Under the pieces are notes generated by a model. The model made no database searches, was not told where the DNA came from, and saw only the letters and a list, made by a program, of their open reading frames with translations. 64,000 nt of DNA from Cylindrodendrum hubeiense (lineage: Eukaryota > Ascomycota > Sordariomycetes > Hypocreales > Nectriaceae): contig JAANBB010000104.1 in assembly GCA_014621425.1 (NCBI GenBank), forward strand, positions 1 to 64,000. The letters run 5' to 3'. Both the position numbers and the translations under genes were made by a program. Every line of letters starts with the position of its first letter. The first letter of the stretch is position 1. Of the stretch, positions 1 to 12,174 are shown one piece after another.

Positions 1-360
1 GTCTGCTTTGCGGAGCTTGCTTCGAGAGCCAGGGCGATGGGAAGTCTGGGTCTAGCCAGGTCGGAGACGTTGGCGATGAAAGGGCGGGAGTGAGCCTCTA
101 CTAAGTGAGGGACTGAGATGGTGTTGAGTCGACTTGGCCGGTGCAGAAGCAGAAAGAGAGGCGGCAGTGGGGGGTGGTGAAGATGGCGATGAGCGAAGGT
201 ATAAGAGACCGGGGTACGGGAGACGAGAGGGAGGTCAGTGTGAAGCGGTACGGTCACTGTGGTCACGGTGGTGTGGCACGGAGTAGCACTCGACGACGAC
301 GTGGGCTCGCTCCGGGGCGGGTGACGATGCAGGCGACCGTCTTCTTACGGGCGAGGTACC

Positions 361-410
361 GTACAGAGGACAGGCCGTACAGAGGGCAGGCCGTACAGAG
401 AGAGAGAGGC
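361..410. repeat. Short tandem repeat, 16-bp unit
   Basis: Two 16-bp units beginning GTACAGAGG and ending CAGGCC (361-376, 377-392) are followed by a partial third that runs into a GA tract. It is a simple minisatellite with no coding role visible. Confidence 0.7.
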
Positions 411-487
411 AGACAGATAATGGCGGACGGTGGCGGAGCAGGAATGTCGATGAATCGGATGCGCGGTGGAGAGAGACGTCTTGGAGG

Positions 488-531
488 GCGACGTCGTGGA
501 GGGGCGACGTCGTGGAGAGCGACGTTCTGGA
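488..531. repeat. Short tandem repeat around CGACGTCGTGGAG
   Basis: About three degenerate copies of a 16-18 bp unit with core CGACGTCGTGGAG lie head to tail. A related short duplication, CGCTGCTGGG, lies near 820-840. Confidence 0.6.
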
Positions 532-3500
532 GAATGAGCCTCGAGCGCCCGGGAACGGGAGCGAATGAACCAGGGCGGGAGACGCCAAACGCCCACGAGA
601 ATTTCCATCACCTCGCAGGGCGCCGCCAGAGCATCGCCGGGGCGCGGCATCACGAAGGGTTGAGGATGGGGCCGGGGGAGGGACGGGCGTGGAATGAGAA
701 ACCCCGATCGAACGCTCATTGCCCCGATTCCACGGCCGCTCAGCTTTCCCATGAGATCAGCACGCATCGGAATTACAGGCGTGGGAGCAGGGTCGCGCTC
801 CAACGGGGCTCTGGTGGCGCTGCTGGGCGCTGCTGGGCGCACTCTGGGGGTTGCGGGAGCTGAGATTGCGTCCCTCACAGTCCCGAGGCCATCGTCGATG
901 GGTTTGGGCCCTTTCGCCGCAGCAGGTGGCAGGGTCGTCGTGCCCGCGGCTACGCCCACGCCTATAGTTCGCGATGCACACCCTCGATTCCTCGATCCCA
1001 TCGCTGGTCGCTGGCTGTGGGGGGACGGAGACGCGGACGCAGCCAGCCAGGAGCCCGTAAACGCCCATCGACGCCCATCGACGTCCTCCCCCCTGTGTTG
1101 CAAGCAGGGACCCGTCCAGCCTGCTAGGGCCCTCAGGGCCTAGGTACCGAGCTTGGCTCCGTCGAGACGACGACGTCGTACCGGGCCTCTCATGGCATCT
1201 GCGAGCAGGGCCATGCCGATCTGGCTTTTGGCCTGTCATCGACACAACCACCACGCCAGGCGCCCTGGAGTCGCCGCGTCCGCTGTCTAGACGAGCTCAA
1301 AAGGCGGCCCTCAGCGATCCCGTCCTCCAGAGTACATGATGCCCCCCCCATGGTTTCTCTCGGCTTCGGTGGGGCTGCCGCTTTTGCCGTGGCTTACTCC
1401 ATCCTTTATTTGTGACTGTGCTGTAGACGCATGCGAGGCTTCTCGCGTCCCTCGTCCCTCGTGCCTCTGTGCTATGCTGTCCCGAAGGCTCCTTTTGCTG
1501 CGGCAAAGTTTCCTTTGCAATCTCGATGCCGCTCGCCAAAACCACCTGTCCCTTGTGCCGGTGCTGTTGGTTGGGCAGCGCTGCTTCCCCAGGTGCGGAC
1601 ACGCAAATGATCCCACTCTTACGTCAAACCTCGCCGGGGACTCGGGCATGCCCTCTGCAGAATGACAACTGACCCTGGCTCAGGCTGGCTGTGGCTTGCC
1701 CCAATGCCGCCTGTCAAGCAACAGCCGGGCAGAGTGCAGTGTGCAGCGCCAGACTGTCAGTCAGCCGTCGTGACGGGGCCCCTTGACAGACAGTTCCAGC
1801 CGGTTCCGCCTTGTTCAACCTTTCCGAAAAGTCCCTGATGAGGCGCGCACTCGAACGCTCGGCTTTTGTCTGCTGATTCTCTTCCGATATCACTGATGCG
1901 GCTTGTCTCGGATCGAACGTGGTGCTGGCATGGTATGGGAGAGATCTTTGGCTGGCAGACGTGCCCGCGTCTTCAACCTCTCTCCACCCACCCACCCATT
2001 CTTCTGATCCCCTCGTGAGACGGATACCGGCGGGCATCTGCTGGGACTGTTCAGGTGGGTACGGTAACTTGTTGGATTCCCATGGCCCCTTGAGTTGTGC
2101 CCGACTAAGGGTCTACATGGTGTCGATCCCTCCCCTTGCGGCCCTGAAAATGACGTCGTTTCGCCAGGGGGGCTCTCATCTCAGGGTCCGCACCGCATCG
2201 TTCGCCTCGGTTCTCCTCGTTCCAGCACCTTCCATCACGAGAACCATCGCGAGAACCCTCACGGGAACCATGCCACCCTTGTTGCGGTTTGCATGGCCAG
2301 AATCAACCACCATGAAAACAGGAAAGATTGACATTTTCGAAGATTCCAGACGGCAGACACACGCCGAAAGTCTCCTGACCATGGTCACGTCACCCCGAAG
2401 CGCTGTCTCCGGTGATTTCCGCTACTACACGAGCTGGGTTTTGCAAGACCCACCAGAGCTCCCCCAAGCCCCGCGGCTGTTCCCATCAGCCTTCGCAACC
2501 GCGCCGACTGACAGGAAGAAATCAGTTCCTCGGCGGAAACAGTCAATCTACAATGCAGTTGTGGAAAACGCATGTCGATCTCCAGGATCGCACTATTGCT
2601 ATATCTCCGGCGGATGTAAGCGATCTTGCAATGCCGGGCTCCCTATTGGCCGTCGTCTCTCAATCAGGTCTATTACACGATTAGACTATCCCCGATCTCC
2701 AACAGCCACAGCGGTAGCTCGCATCGCGCTTCCGTGGCCCGTGGCGTGGGAGGACCCTTCATGCAGCTGTGGCTAGGATCCTGGCCAACCCGGTCTAAGG
2801 GTTCTCAACCATCTCCCCGTCCTACTGGTTCCATATCACCTCTCGAATGCCATGGCCGCCACCGACCGTGGGCCCAGTGTCTCCCGTCAGACTCTGGTGT
2901 GTTCATTCCCTCCCGTACCGTCCAATCCCGGACGAGGTTGCCCCTGTCACCTGCCAGAGTACTCGAGACGGCCTGTGGAGTCTGAACCCCAACCTGCCGT
3001 CCGCCGAGTCGGTAGGTAGCATCCGGGCCGTTTTGGAGTCGTGCCCCTTAGCAACAAGGTGTGGGGAGCTGCCGTTGCCACTTGCTTCTCGGGATTCGGC
3101 TGGCCCTGTTCGTGTGGGAGGTCAGGTGTCGGCATGAAGCCAGCCAGCCAGCCAGCAGGGGTCCCAGACATGCAGCGAACCGACCGTCTGAAAGGTTCGC
3201 TCTCAGCTTGAACCGAGGCCGACAGTGTAGAGGCGAGACGTCACTGTTGGCCCGTTGAGCGGTGTGTGCGCTGCACACTCCTAGTGGTGAGAATGACCTG
3301 ATACCGCAAGTCAAGGCTACATCTGGCTCTATCGGCTCTACAGGTTGTCCGGTGATAAACCACCTCCTGTGATGAGCATTTATGACCAAACTCCCTTCAA
3401 ATTTGCTGTTAACAGACTGGTAGCTGCAACCATCCCTGTAGCACTACCATGAAGCGCCTGTATCTCACCTTACCCTTCTGATCCGCTACCCCCTCGCCCT

Positions 3501-4321
3501 CGAAGCCCGCCCAAACCGTCTAGCTCCCGCGCCTTAGTGCCCAAGGACACGGCCCCGCCAACGTACGTCCCGCTCCGACAGCCAGGGTGGGTGTGACCAT
3601 GTCAAGAACAAGTCTTCGGGACCTTTGATGGCTAGGTTCCAGATTTGACAGTGACTTGGCATAATTTGAGATCTGACCCGAGATGCTGGGTCAATATTAC
3701 TCCTTCTCTGACTGTCTTGATCATGCGCCTCTTTGCTTCTTCATACCCCCGCTGAGTGAGCGTTGCAAGACACAGACACGGGGATCGTGCAGGCAACGAG
3801 CTCAAGCACGTGGGGCCGGACAAGAGCCCGTTTCAGAGACTCAGACACCCAATCGTATCTTACTGAGTAGAATACGGAGGTAATCAGCGGCGGTGCTAAT
3901 TTAGTATGCCCTCGTTTGGCCAAATGTATTCGGGTTATTCGGGTTAGGCTTTGTAGTTTGCTCTGAAGTATGGAGCTGGTCATAATGCTGCATTGGCGAC
4001 ATTGGACGACTGCACGAGTGTCTGGAAACAGTCATTCTTTAAGAGATCAGGCCACATGGTACTTCTAAGTGAGAAACGAGCGTAGAAAGTGCGTGAGATG
4101 ATCATTCTGCCATCTTATTCATAGAGAGCCTTGTTCCTTTTTATGTATCGTCTCTAGGTCTATCCCTCGGTCGAGCATGACTCGTCTATCCCTAACCGCC
4201 CAACTCCAGAGTCGCCCGCCAACTCACAACACAACGCTCAACCCGCTCCCAAAGTCACCAAGCGACTAAAACCCAGACTACAACAACATCCGCCACTACT
4301 GCACCCGCTATAAAAACTAGT

Positions 4322-6319
4322 TTATTCGGCGTTGCGCTTAAGATCCTTCTCGAGGAGAGACTTGCCAGTCATCTCGTCGGGCTGGGGCAGGCCCATGGCG
4401 GCGAGGATCGTGGGGGCAACGTCACCCAGGACACCGTTGTCGTTCTTAAGGCTCCAGCCCTCGGGGGCGTTGGCCATGATGAAGGGCACCTTGTTGGTGG
4501 TGTGGCTCGTCTTGGGCTTGCCGTCGGCGAACTTCATCTCCTCAGCGTTACCGTGGTCAGCGGTGATGAAAAGGATGTAGTTCTCCTTCTTGCAAGCCTC
4601 GAGGATCTTGCCAATGGCCTTGTCAGTGGTGGCGCAGCCGACAATGGCGGCCTCGTACACGCCGGTGTGGCCAACCATGTCAGGGGGAGCAAAGTTGTTC
4701 ATGACGAAGGGGAACTGCTGGTCGGCGAGACGCTTGACAACCTGGTCGGCGACACCATCGGCGGACATCTCAGGGGCCAGGTCGTAGGTGGCAACCGACT
4801 TGTTGGAGGGGACGAGATCCTGGTTCTGGTCTCGGGTCTCAAGGGGGAAGACCTTCTCGACACCGCCGTTGAAGAAGAAGGTGACGTGGGCGTACTTCTC
4901 AGTCTCGGCAATGTGGACCTGCTCGACGTTCTGCTTGCCCAACCACTCGGCCAGGACGTTGCCCATGTGCTGGGGCGCAAAGGCAATCTCGAAGGGGTAA
5001 TCACCCTTGTACGAGGTCATGGTGACCAGCCTGTCGAGCTTGGGGAAGGGGAAGTCGGGGAGGACGGATGAGTCAACACCGCCAAGGACCTGGGTGATCT
5101 GGCGGACACGGTCCGATCGGTAGTTGAAGAAGAAGACAATATCGTCATCTGCGGTTATTGGTCAGTCGAGATCGAGCACGAATTAAACCCGGGACAAGCT
5201 TACCCTTGATACGGCTCTCCTCACCGCCAACAATAATGGGGGTCAGGAACTCATCCTTGCTCTGGTTACCGCTGAGCTCATATCGAGCCTTGACGGTGGC
5301 AACGGGATCCTCGCTGGCCTCTCCCTCGCCCAGGATCATACCCTTCAGGGCAATCTCGACTCGCTCCCAGCGCTTGTCACGGTCCATGGCGTAGTATCGG
5401 CCAACAACGGTGGCAATCTGGCCGAGGCCAATCTCGGCGAGAGTCTCGACGAGCTCCTGCATGTAGCCAGCACCGGACTTGGGGTCGGTATCACGGCCAT
5501 CGCCGAAGAAGTGAATGAAGACCTTGGAGACGCCGTACTCCTTGGCGGCCTTGACGAGGGCGTAGAGGTGGGTCTGCTTGGCGTGCTGTTTTGGCGGTGT
5601 AAGTGGCATGTTTGGATAGATGGATGTCTACAGGAGCAGGGGTGGCACTCACAACACCGCCGTGGGAGACGAGACCGCAGAGATGCAGTCGCCCATTGCC
5701 AGCGGCAGCAGCCTGGAAGGTCTTCTTGATGGTCTCATTCTGGTTCAACTCGTCGTTCTTGATGGTCTGATCAATTCGGACAACGTCCTGCCAGACGACG
5801 CGACCGGCGCCGATGTTCAAGTGTCCAACCTCGGAGTTGCCCATGAGGCCCTCGGGAAGCCCTACCGCCAGCGACGAGGCATCGAGCTCGGTGAAGCCGT
5901 TGACGTCCTGGGAGAGCTGGTCCATGACGGGGGTTTCGGCGGCGGCAATGGCATCGCCATTCTTGGGGCTCTCGTCGGAGGGAATGCCCCAGCCATCAAT
6001 GACGACTGTTCGAGTGCAAGAGCACCATAATTAGCCATGCTAGCTCGAGATTCACAAGCATGAAGCAAAGGACAAGGACGCAGTCTGGCCGCGCGGGCTT
6101 CTGCGGCGCCTGGAGGAGCGCTGGAGAAGCCACACGAGGCCGCCGAGGCGATGGGCCGCGCTGGAACGCGTGCGCATCGCGGGGCATGGCTTTGGGAAAA
6201 GTGATGATAGTGGGGGGAGAGGTCATGATGGTGTTGGTGATAGTGGAGGGGAAGATGGAGGGGGCGGGGCTCAAGAGGGACGACGTACTGAGGCAAGCCT
6301 TCTGCTCGGTCTTGGACAT
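4322..6319 (-). CDS. gpmI: 2,3-bisphosphoglycerate-independent phosphoglycerate mutase
   Basis: Interconverts 3- and 2-phosphoglycerate in cytosolic glycolysis and gluconeogenesis, using two Mn ions and a phosphoserine intermediate (family knowledge). Exons on the minus strand are 6319-6289, 6005-5653, 5585-5204 and 5148-4322, giving 530 residues, the usual length. The start is MSKTEQKACL; the first intron (6288-6006) splits an Ile codon and restores IVIDGWG. Visible motifs are the N-terminal metal ligand in VIDGWG (Asp14), the catalytic serine in LMGNSEVGH (about Ser68), VSHGGV, the HFFGDGRDTDPKS segment and the C-terminal TADHGNAEE metal site. The first intron (283 nt) is long for this window. 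The gene is divergent from MED9, with 646 bp between the starts. It is a single-copy-type housekeeping gene with no damage seen. Confidence 0.97.
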
Positions 6320-6965
6320 GGTGAATTTGGTACTTTCTCGGTGAGGAGGATAATGGAGAGGAGAAAGAAGAAATGGAAAGAGAAGGGAAAAAGGGATAAC
6401 TTGAAGATGTAGCAAAGGAAATAATGCGTGATTTGATGGGCCCAGACAAGACGAACGATTTGACATAGAAACACGTTAGATATGGTGGGGGGTTATGTCA
6501 TCGACTGATAGCCGTTACCATCAGGAGGTTTGTGAATTTGGAGTTGGCACTGTGTCAAGCCGCGGGTGCGCCCCGGAGCCCCACTGGCATGCAGTATTAA
6601 TACCGTGCGGGGACAGTGCATTTCCAGTCTGGCGCGCTCACCGAGTTCCCCGTCCACCCAACAACGGCCCATCGGCCCAATCGATCTCGACCATTTTTCC
6701 GCCATCTTCGATAACATTACGGAGCCGGACGCATGCAAGGCTGCCGACTACCCACCCGGCTGCTTTCCCCGGCCGCTCGATTTTCTCCAGCGAACCCGGT
6801 CTAACGATACTGCACACGCGGTGTCTGGATACGAGCAACCGCCCTGCTTTGAGTTCGGAAATCCAACGTACCACACCGTGACCCCGACGTCGGACGAGCC
6901 CTCCTCCTCCATCCTCACCGAGCTAGAAGCCGCCGGGCGAAACGAACCATACCGAGACAACGACG
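6320..6965. promoter_or_regulatory. Divergent intergenic region, gpmI / MED9
   Basis: This 646-bp stretch holds the 5' regions of two divergent genes. Open frames inside it (6495-6881, 6566-6982) overlap the MED9 start in other frames and look like chance. No distinct operator was recognised. Confidence 0.5.
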
Positions 6966-7388
6966 ATGGCGTCCTCCACTAAGCCGCACCCACTGGCCTT
7001 GCCGCCCACCTTCTCCCCCGACACCCTCGACGCCCTCACCGAGCTTTCGCTGGTCCTCGCCAAGGTCCGCGCCGGCATCCAGTCCTCCTCAGGTATCACG
7101 ACGGAACCCGCCCCCGGTGCCGGCGCCGACTCCCCTGGCGGCCCGACCCTGTCCTTCAAGGAAGTGCCCGGCGCGACGGACGGCTTGAAGCACAAGCTGC
7201 AACGCGCCCGCGCCCAGGTGCGCGCGCTGCCGGACATGGACCGCACCATCGGCGAGCAGACGGAGGAGATCAGGGATCTCGAGGCGCGCATCCAGACCCA
7301 GAGGGCGCTACTACAACGACTGAGAGATGAGGCCGCGGGCAGGGAAGGGAAAGAGGAGGCCGCAGGGGGGGATAAGATGGAGTCGTAA
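6966..7388 (+). CDS. MED9: Mediator complex subunit 9 (Med9/Cse2-like)
   Basis: Likely a middle-module subunit of the Mediator coactivator that bridges transcription factors and RNA polymerase II in the nucleus. It is a single exon of 140 residues. The layout matches fungal Med9: a Pro-rich start, a first helix (SPDTLDALTELSLVLAKVR), a variable Gly/Ala/Pro linker, a second conserved helix around LKHKLQRARAQVRALPDMD and a charged coiled coil from about 85 to 125 (IGEQTEEIRDLEARI). The tail is rich in Gly, Lys and Glu. The assignment rests on the LPDMDRTI-type helix and on size, recalled from the family rather than searched, so another small coiled-coil nuclear protein is possible. It converges on the tubulin cofactor C gene with 232 bp between stops. 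Confidence 0.75.
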   Translation: MASSTKPHPLALPPTFSPDTLDALTELSLVLAKVRAGIQSSSGITTEPAPGAGADSPGGPTLSFKEVPGATDGLKHKLQRARAQVRALPDMDRTIGEQTEEIRDLEARIQTQRALLQRLRDEAAGREGKEEAAGGDKMES

Positions 7389-7620
7389 GAGAAAATGGCA
7401 CAATATTAGAAATGGCGTCGGCGTCCGTGTGGGCATTTTAGGCATGGGTATTCCTGGCAACAAGGAAAAGCGCTGCATCATACAACGGAGTTCTGGGGCA
7501 TCATTGAGAATATCAATAAGGGATGTCATCCTATCGCGCTTGGCTATGGACAAATTGCCGTCCTGAACACCATATTCCCATAATCGACAAAGACAATGCA
7601 TCAAAGGGATCTGGAACACG

Positions 7621-8980
7621 TCACCGGCGGGGAATGCCGAGTTTCTTGAGCGTCTCCTCCACACTGACGCCTGGTTGTCCTGGCACCACCTTCCTCCACA
7701 GCTCGTCGGCCAGCCTCTCGTCCTCGGCCAGGGTCGCCCAATTGGGGCTATGGTCGGCCTTGAGCCACTTGAAGTCGTCAACCTGATCCCACTGGTTCTC
7801 GGTCGATTTATCTTCCTCCGTCACCTATCCCTCGAGTTAGCGGGCACGGAAGGATGAAATAAGTGATTGTCAAAGCAAGACTTACGTATGCATCGGGCAG
7901 CGGCGCAAATCGCATATTCGAACAATCCTCTATGATGGGGTGGCTACCACAGTGGAGGTAGATATCGACGTTGCTGCATTCGTGAATCCGGACCTGTCTC
8001 GCAACGATAACTAGGATGCTGTCCGATACGCCCGTGATGTGGACGGGGCCGTTGACACGACCGGCGACGATCAAGCTCTTGGAGATGTTTTTGATTGCGA
8101 GGCCAGGGAAAGGGGCGCCGTGAACGGTTGGAATTGACATGTCCACGATACACCCGTTCAGCTCGGTCAAATTCCCTGATGCGGTAGCCCGGGCTGCGGA
8201 CGAGGGGAGGATGATGTGGAGGCCAGAGTGGTTTGAGATGCCAATGGTCTTCGCGGCTGAGAAGCTGGGCTTGCGGAGAGGTGAGTTGCTAGGCCGGGCC
8301 ATCTCTTCGTTATAGTTCTTGGTCTTGATAGGCAACTCGCTGAGGGTGTCCTCCTTGGGCGCTTCGGGAACACTTTCGGCGGTGGGCATCGTGTTCTTGC
8401 GGGCGAGGCTACCGGGGTTCAGGCGCGGATCGTTCTCGGGAGCACCCATATCGACGTGAGGGGTGTTGGTGCGGCGGAACTGGAAGCGCGACTTGGGGGT
8501 GATTCTGACAATGGTCTCATTGAGCTTTTCCTGCAGAGTCTTGATGGCCTAGGCGTTGAGAAGCGTCAGTAACCAAGCAGATAGAAGATTATGCAAATGA
8601 GAATCGGACCTCTGAGTACTGTTTTCGGTCGTAGGCTGGGGTGAAGTCGGCGGCATCGGAGACCTCATTCTGGAGTTTGCCAATGGCTGCGAGAATGTGA
8701 TCAATGGCCTCCTGGCGTTCGCCGGCCACACTTGCAACAGATGGGAGTTCATCGACGAGATCCTGTAGACCTAGAAGACGAGAAAGAGAAATTATGAGCC
8801 CAATGAGCAATCAAAGAAGAGACAGGATTGTCCAGGCGTGGCCCACTCACCTGACACACTCTCGACGAAGTGGTTATAGAAGCGCTGCTTGGGATCCATG
8901 CTGCTCTTTCGGCGGAAAAGAAATGGGTGAGCGGCGGCCCACTGTGTATGAGACTGTGTTTGGGCTTCCATGGTGGACAT
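7621..8980 (-). CDS. Tubulin-binding cofactor C (TBCC/Cin2-like)
   Basis: Predicted tubulin-folding cofactor C, which stimulates GTP hydrolysis by beta-tubulin in the cofactor supercomplex and releases folded dimer (family knowledge). Exons are 8980-8851, 8770-8610, 8548-7886 and 7824-7621, giving 385 residues. The N-terminal helical part contains FYNHFVESVSG and QDLVDELPSV, typical of the cofactor C spectrin-like region. The C-terminal TBCC beta-helix spans about 190-340, with GPVHITGVSDSILVIVARQ carrying the family pattern of Q-x-R (ARQVRIHECS), followed by HCGSHPIIEDC. A short tail reads DDFKWLKADHSPNW. Donor 8609 is GTCCGA, a weak consensus, but the frame closes. An alternative is a TBCC-domain RP2-like protein, but the N-terminal helices favour cofactor C. 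Confidence 0.88.
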
Positions 8981-9239
8981 GGTTAATATTGGAGAGTCTT
9001 TGAATCACTGGCTCTGGCTTGGGCTTAAGAAGGGAGGGAGGGAGGAGGGCAAAGCAAGGTCGAACAAGAGGGTGAGTGAGGTAGGTAAGGTGGGTGCAAA
9101 TGGATGGTTCAGTGGCACACACAATGGCAATGGCAACAGCAGCAGCAATTATAGCAGCAAGTGGTTGTTACAAGACCAGAGTAAACTTAATGGATGGGTA
9201 TATAAGGGGTATGAAGGAGGAAGAGGACGGCGGTAGCGG

Positions 9240-9308
9240 AATAGAAGCAGGAGGAGAAGGAGAAGAAGAAGGAGTAGAAGGAGGAGAAGGAGGAGGAGGA
9301 GGGACGGA
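9240..9308. repeat. GGA/GAA purine-rich tract
   Basis: Nearly all-purine sequence made of GGA and GAA triplets lies about 260-330 bp upstream of the tubulin cofactor C start. On that gene's coding strand it is a polypyrimidine CT tract, a common fungal promoter feature. Confidence 0.75.
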
Positions 9309-9881
9309 GCAGACAGGTGACTGTTTTACAAGCAGATGGGATGGGACACAGACACAGCCTCGACTCACATATGATCAGAAAATGAGCCGAATACAAGTGG
9401 CGGCAGCGGCAGCTGCAGCGGCAGGCGACGTTAAAATGCGACCCGTTTCCTCCGTCTCTCGCGCGCAGCTACTCGTCGTCGTGGTGCGACAAGGGAAAGG
9501 AAATGGACGAAATGCACGCAGCTTGGGTGGCCCGAGCAATGCCCTGTGACGTCAATGCCACCTGATGGGGTGCGCGCGGCGACGAGAAGAGAAGTGAGAC
9601 GGGCGAGGGAGGAAAAGTCCCGGGATGTCCAGCGGCCGGGGCAGGGATGGCTGGTTTGATTTGTTGCTGGAATTGCCGGCGCAGTTGCGTGCGAGATGTG
9701 TGGATGGCTGGGGTAGGCAGATAGGTACGTTGACGAAATGGATGTGTGAATGGAAGCGTGAATGGATGGTGGTGTTTGGGGAACAAGCAGCGGGGGGAGG
9801 GGTGGTACGTAGTGTGAAATGTGCCCACCGTGTTTTGTGTGTGTGCGGCGGACGTGGGGAGAGAAAGGGTGAGACGGGCGG

Positions 9882-9935
9882 CGATGGAGGCGATGGAGAC
9901 GATGGAGACGACGGAGACGATGGGGACGATGGAGA
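9882..9935. repeat. 9-bp tandem repeat CGATGGAGA, six copies
   Basis: Six head-to-tail 9-bp units lie at 9882, 9891, 9900, 9909, 9918 and 9927, each CGATGGAGA with at most one or two substitutions. Confidence 0.85.
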
Positions 9936-10258
9936 CGGACGACGCGGAAACGTGGAGATGTGGATGTGGGCTAACAACGGCGCTGGTGAGCAAGGCGGCT
10001 GCAGGCGTGGTGTTGTCGCGGCACAATGGCACCACCGCCTCATTCCAGGACGGCCAAAAGTGGAAGCCTCAGCTCGGGGCTACGACGTATTCGTACGCCT
10101 GTAAGTGAAATAACGGGAGACGTGTAGACGCCAGAAGCCATGGACAACCGTCAGGTGGAGGATGAGACGGGCGTTCTAGGCCCGTCCTTTCGCCTTTTCG
10201 TGGGCGGGGTACGGTGTTGTTCCCATGTTCCCATGTTCCCTTATACATGGCTAGTACA

Positions 10259-10288
10259 CCATGCCATGCCGGGCCATGCCATGCCATG
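10259..10288. repeat. CCATG pentamer repeat
   Basis: Five CCATG units are interrupted once by CCGGG. Further scattered CCATG copies occur to about 10,315. Confidence 0.7.
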
Positions 10289-11547
10289 TCGATATCCCCA
10301 TGCCCCATGCCATGGCTACCTGGCTCTTCTGCTGATACCTACCGTGTCGAGACGAGCCAAGGCACGAGATAGGCCGAAGAAAAGCCCCCCCCTTGCGAGG
10401 TGAACGAACCCGTCCGGTTTTCTCCTCATGGGTCGATTGAAGGCCCGGTCGTGGTGATCGGGGAGTTTGACGAGGATCAGCAACACGGTTGCCGTAACTC
10501 ACAATGGGAGTGGCCGGCCATCCCAGAAGATACGAGCGGATGACACGGTCAAGGCCAGCAGCAGCAGCAGCCGGCATAGCGCCAGGCCGGTGTGCATCTT
10601 TCTGCGGTGCTGCGCGTGGCGACTGGGTCGTCGACGCCATGCAGCGCGGGGAACGTCTCGGGTGGCGGGTTGGAGGCGCCTACTTGAGGGGGCGACTCTG
10701 GGGACGCAACTCTGGGGACGCGGCGGGCGCTACATCGAGATGTCCAAGTGTGTGAAGCGAATTGTGCGTGGGTGGGCTGTCTCATTCGACCTGGGGAATG
10801 CGGGTGTTGGCTGAGTGGCTCCCATCGAACCAAAACGCCATGGCCGGGGAGAAGAAGCTTGATGGTCAATTGAGCGTGGTACCGACCCAATTCCTGAACC
10901 GGCTGCCCACCTCCGTCTTATTGCAGAGCCCTTCATCCATACACCCATAAGTAAACCCATACACCCATACATGCCATTTCCAGCGCGGTTGGCGCGCTCC
11001 CAACTCACCCTGGACCCAGCAGGGGGACGTTGCGATGCTAGGGTAGTGCTCTAAATACCCTCCATTGCTTCCAAGTCTCATCTACTCTTGTACCACCACA
11101 CCAAATGCTGTGACAATCTCAACCATATCACCATCATTGCCAAACGTACAGGATAATACTCCCCAGGGATAGATACCCTCCATTTTCACCGGTGATCCCA
11201 CAGACCGACCGTGTCATCGAGATCCCTTGATGTCAAGCTACACTTCACATTGGCTACCTGCCTCATTGGGACTGTTCGGAGAAACATTATTGACCCTGAC
11301 GCCCACCGAGTTCATTGCTTATTATTTCATGTGCGACTTTGTCAGCACCCTAACGCCTAAATCTGGGCAGGCCAAGTGGCTTTACTGTTTGCTACAGTCC
11401 ATCACCCATGTCCAGAATCCTGGGCTATCGTCTCTGGAAGCCATCCACCAAACCACGAAATCATCGTGATATGTCTTCTCTCCGAGCCCGCCACCTCGCT
11501 CACGCCCCTTGAAATACACTGGATTCCCCTTAATATCCCAACTCTGC

Positions 11548-12174
11548 TTACATGACTTGTCTCTTCTTCTCTACCCTCTTCTCCCTACAGGCTCGAAGCT
11601 GACGTGCCTTTGCAGCACGTACTCGCAAAATTCTCTTCATCACTCTCCGTCGTTCTCTTGCCGCATTGGTGTTGACGTAATGCAAGGGGCTCAGAAACTG
11701 GCCCATTTTCCACTTTGTGAATTGCTCCTCGCTCTCAGGTGTTCGCTGTATATTCCGCCACGTGGCGATATCGGGGGTCGTTACCTTGCTGTTGGGTGTC
11801 GTCAAAATGATTTTTGGGATGAGTGGTGCATCTTGAGGTGACGAGTGGTGGGACTCTTTGATAAACCCACCGAGTACTGCGCCAGTGGTGCGCTTTGGGG
11901 TCTGGCGAGGTGGCTGCAGCGAGGGTAGTGAGCTCGTCATGATCCGAAACGGTTCTGTGTTCCCGAGGTTGCTAAGAACTTGAAGCTGCTTGGGGAGACG
12001 CATCATCCCAGCCGTGGTCGTGACAGCACGCTGGACGAACTTGTACGCCTTAACAATACGGCCTTTCGATGCTGGATGTGTTGTACCAACATGTGTTGTC
12101 GTCGTGGAGGTGTTACCCATAGTGGTCTTCGAACGAGTAGCTCCCATCGCATCGAATTTCGAGCTGGCGAGCAC
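11548..12174 (-). CDS. Hypothetical basic protein
   Basis: Not recognised. A single open frame of 208 residues is Thr/Ser-rich in the first third and ends in a strongly basic helix (repeated Arg/Lys/Ala, then EKRVEKKRQVM). It has no signal peptide and no membrane segment. The basic tail could bind nucleic acid or act as a nuclear signal, but this is only composition. It lies downstream of GPI1 on the same strand, with 501 bp between. It may be a lineage-specific gene or a chance frame; no splice sites are needed. Confidence 0.4.
   Translation of the reverse strand: MLASSKFDAMGATRSKTTMGNTSTTTTHVGTTHPASKGRIVKAYKFVQRAVTTTAGMMRLPKQLQVLSNLGNTEPFRIMTSSLPSLQPPRQTPKRTTGAVLGGFIKESHHSSPQDAPLIPKIILTTPNSKVTTPDIATWRNIQRTPESEEQFTKWKMGQFLSPLHYVNTNAARERRRVMKRILRVRAAKARQLRACREKRVEKKRQVM

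Larger units (their letters stand above)
1..4321. other. Gene-poor region, no supported gene
   Basis: No convincing gene is seen. The longer open frames here (for example 141-863 plus and 345-1103 minus) overlap each other on opposite strands, are rich in Arg, Gly, Ser and Pro, have no recognisable domain and look like chance frames in GC-rich repeats. The left part holds short tandem repeats. From about 3,600 the sequence becomes more AT-rich towards the 3' end of the phosphoglycerate mutase gene. It could hold a long UTR or non-coding transcript from a gene outside the window, but nothing in the sequence shows that. Confidence 0.5.
8981..11547. other. Non-coding region with low-complexity repeats
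   Basis: No supported gene lies in this 2.6-kb stretch. Long frames at 9094-9549 plus and 9469-10043 minus are translations of simple repeats (Gly/Glu runs; repeated Ser-Ile-Val) and lie opposite each other. The left end carries the promoter of the tubulin cofactor gene, including a purine-rich tract. Three repeat blocks are listed separately. Confidence 0.55.

Noticed and set aside
141..1103. Overlapping open frames of 240, 149 and 252 codons on both strands
   Set aside because: Low-complexity composition, mutual overlap, no domain or splice pattern; derived from GC-rich tandem repeats.
4502..5071. 189-codon plus-strand frame
   Set aside because: Antisense to the conserved last exon of phosphoglycerate mutase; composition is a mirror of that exon.
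9094..10043. Frames of 151-188 codons on both strands
   Set aside because: Translations of simple GGA, CGATGGAGA and related repeats.
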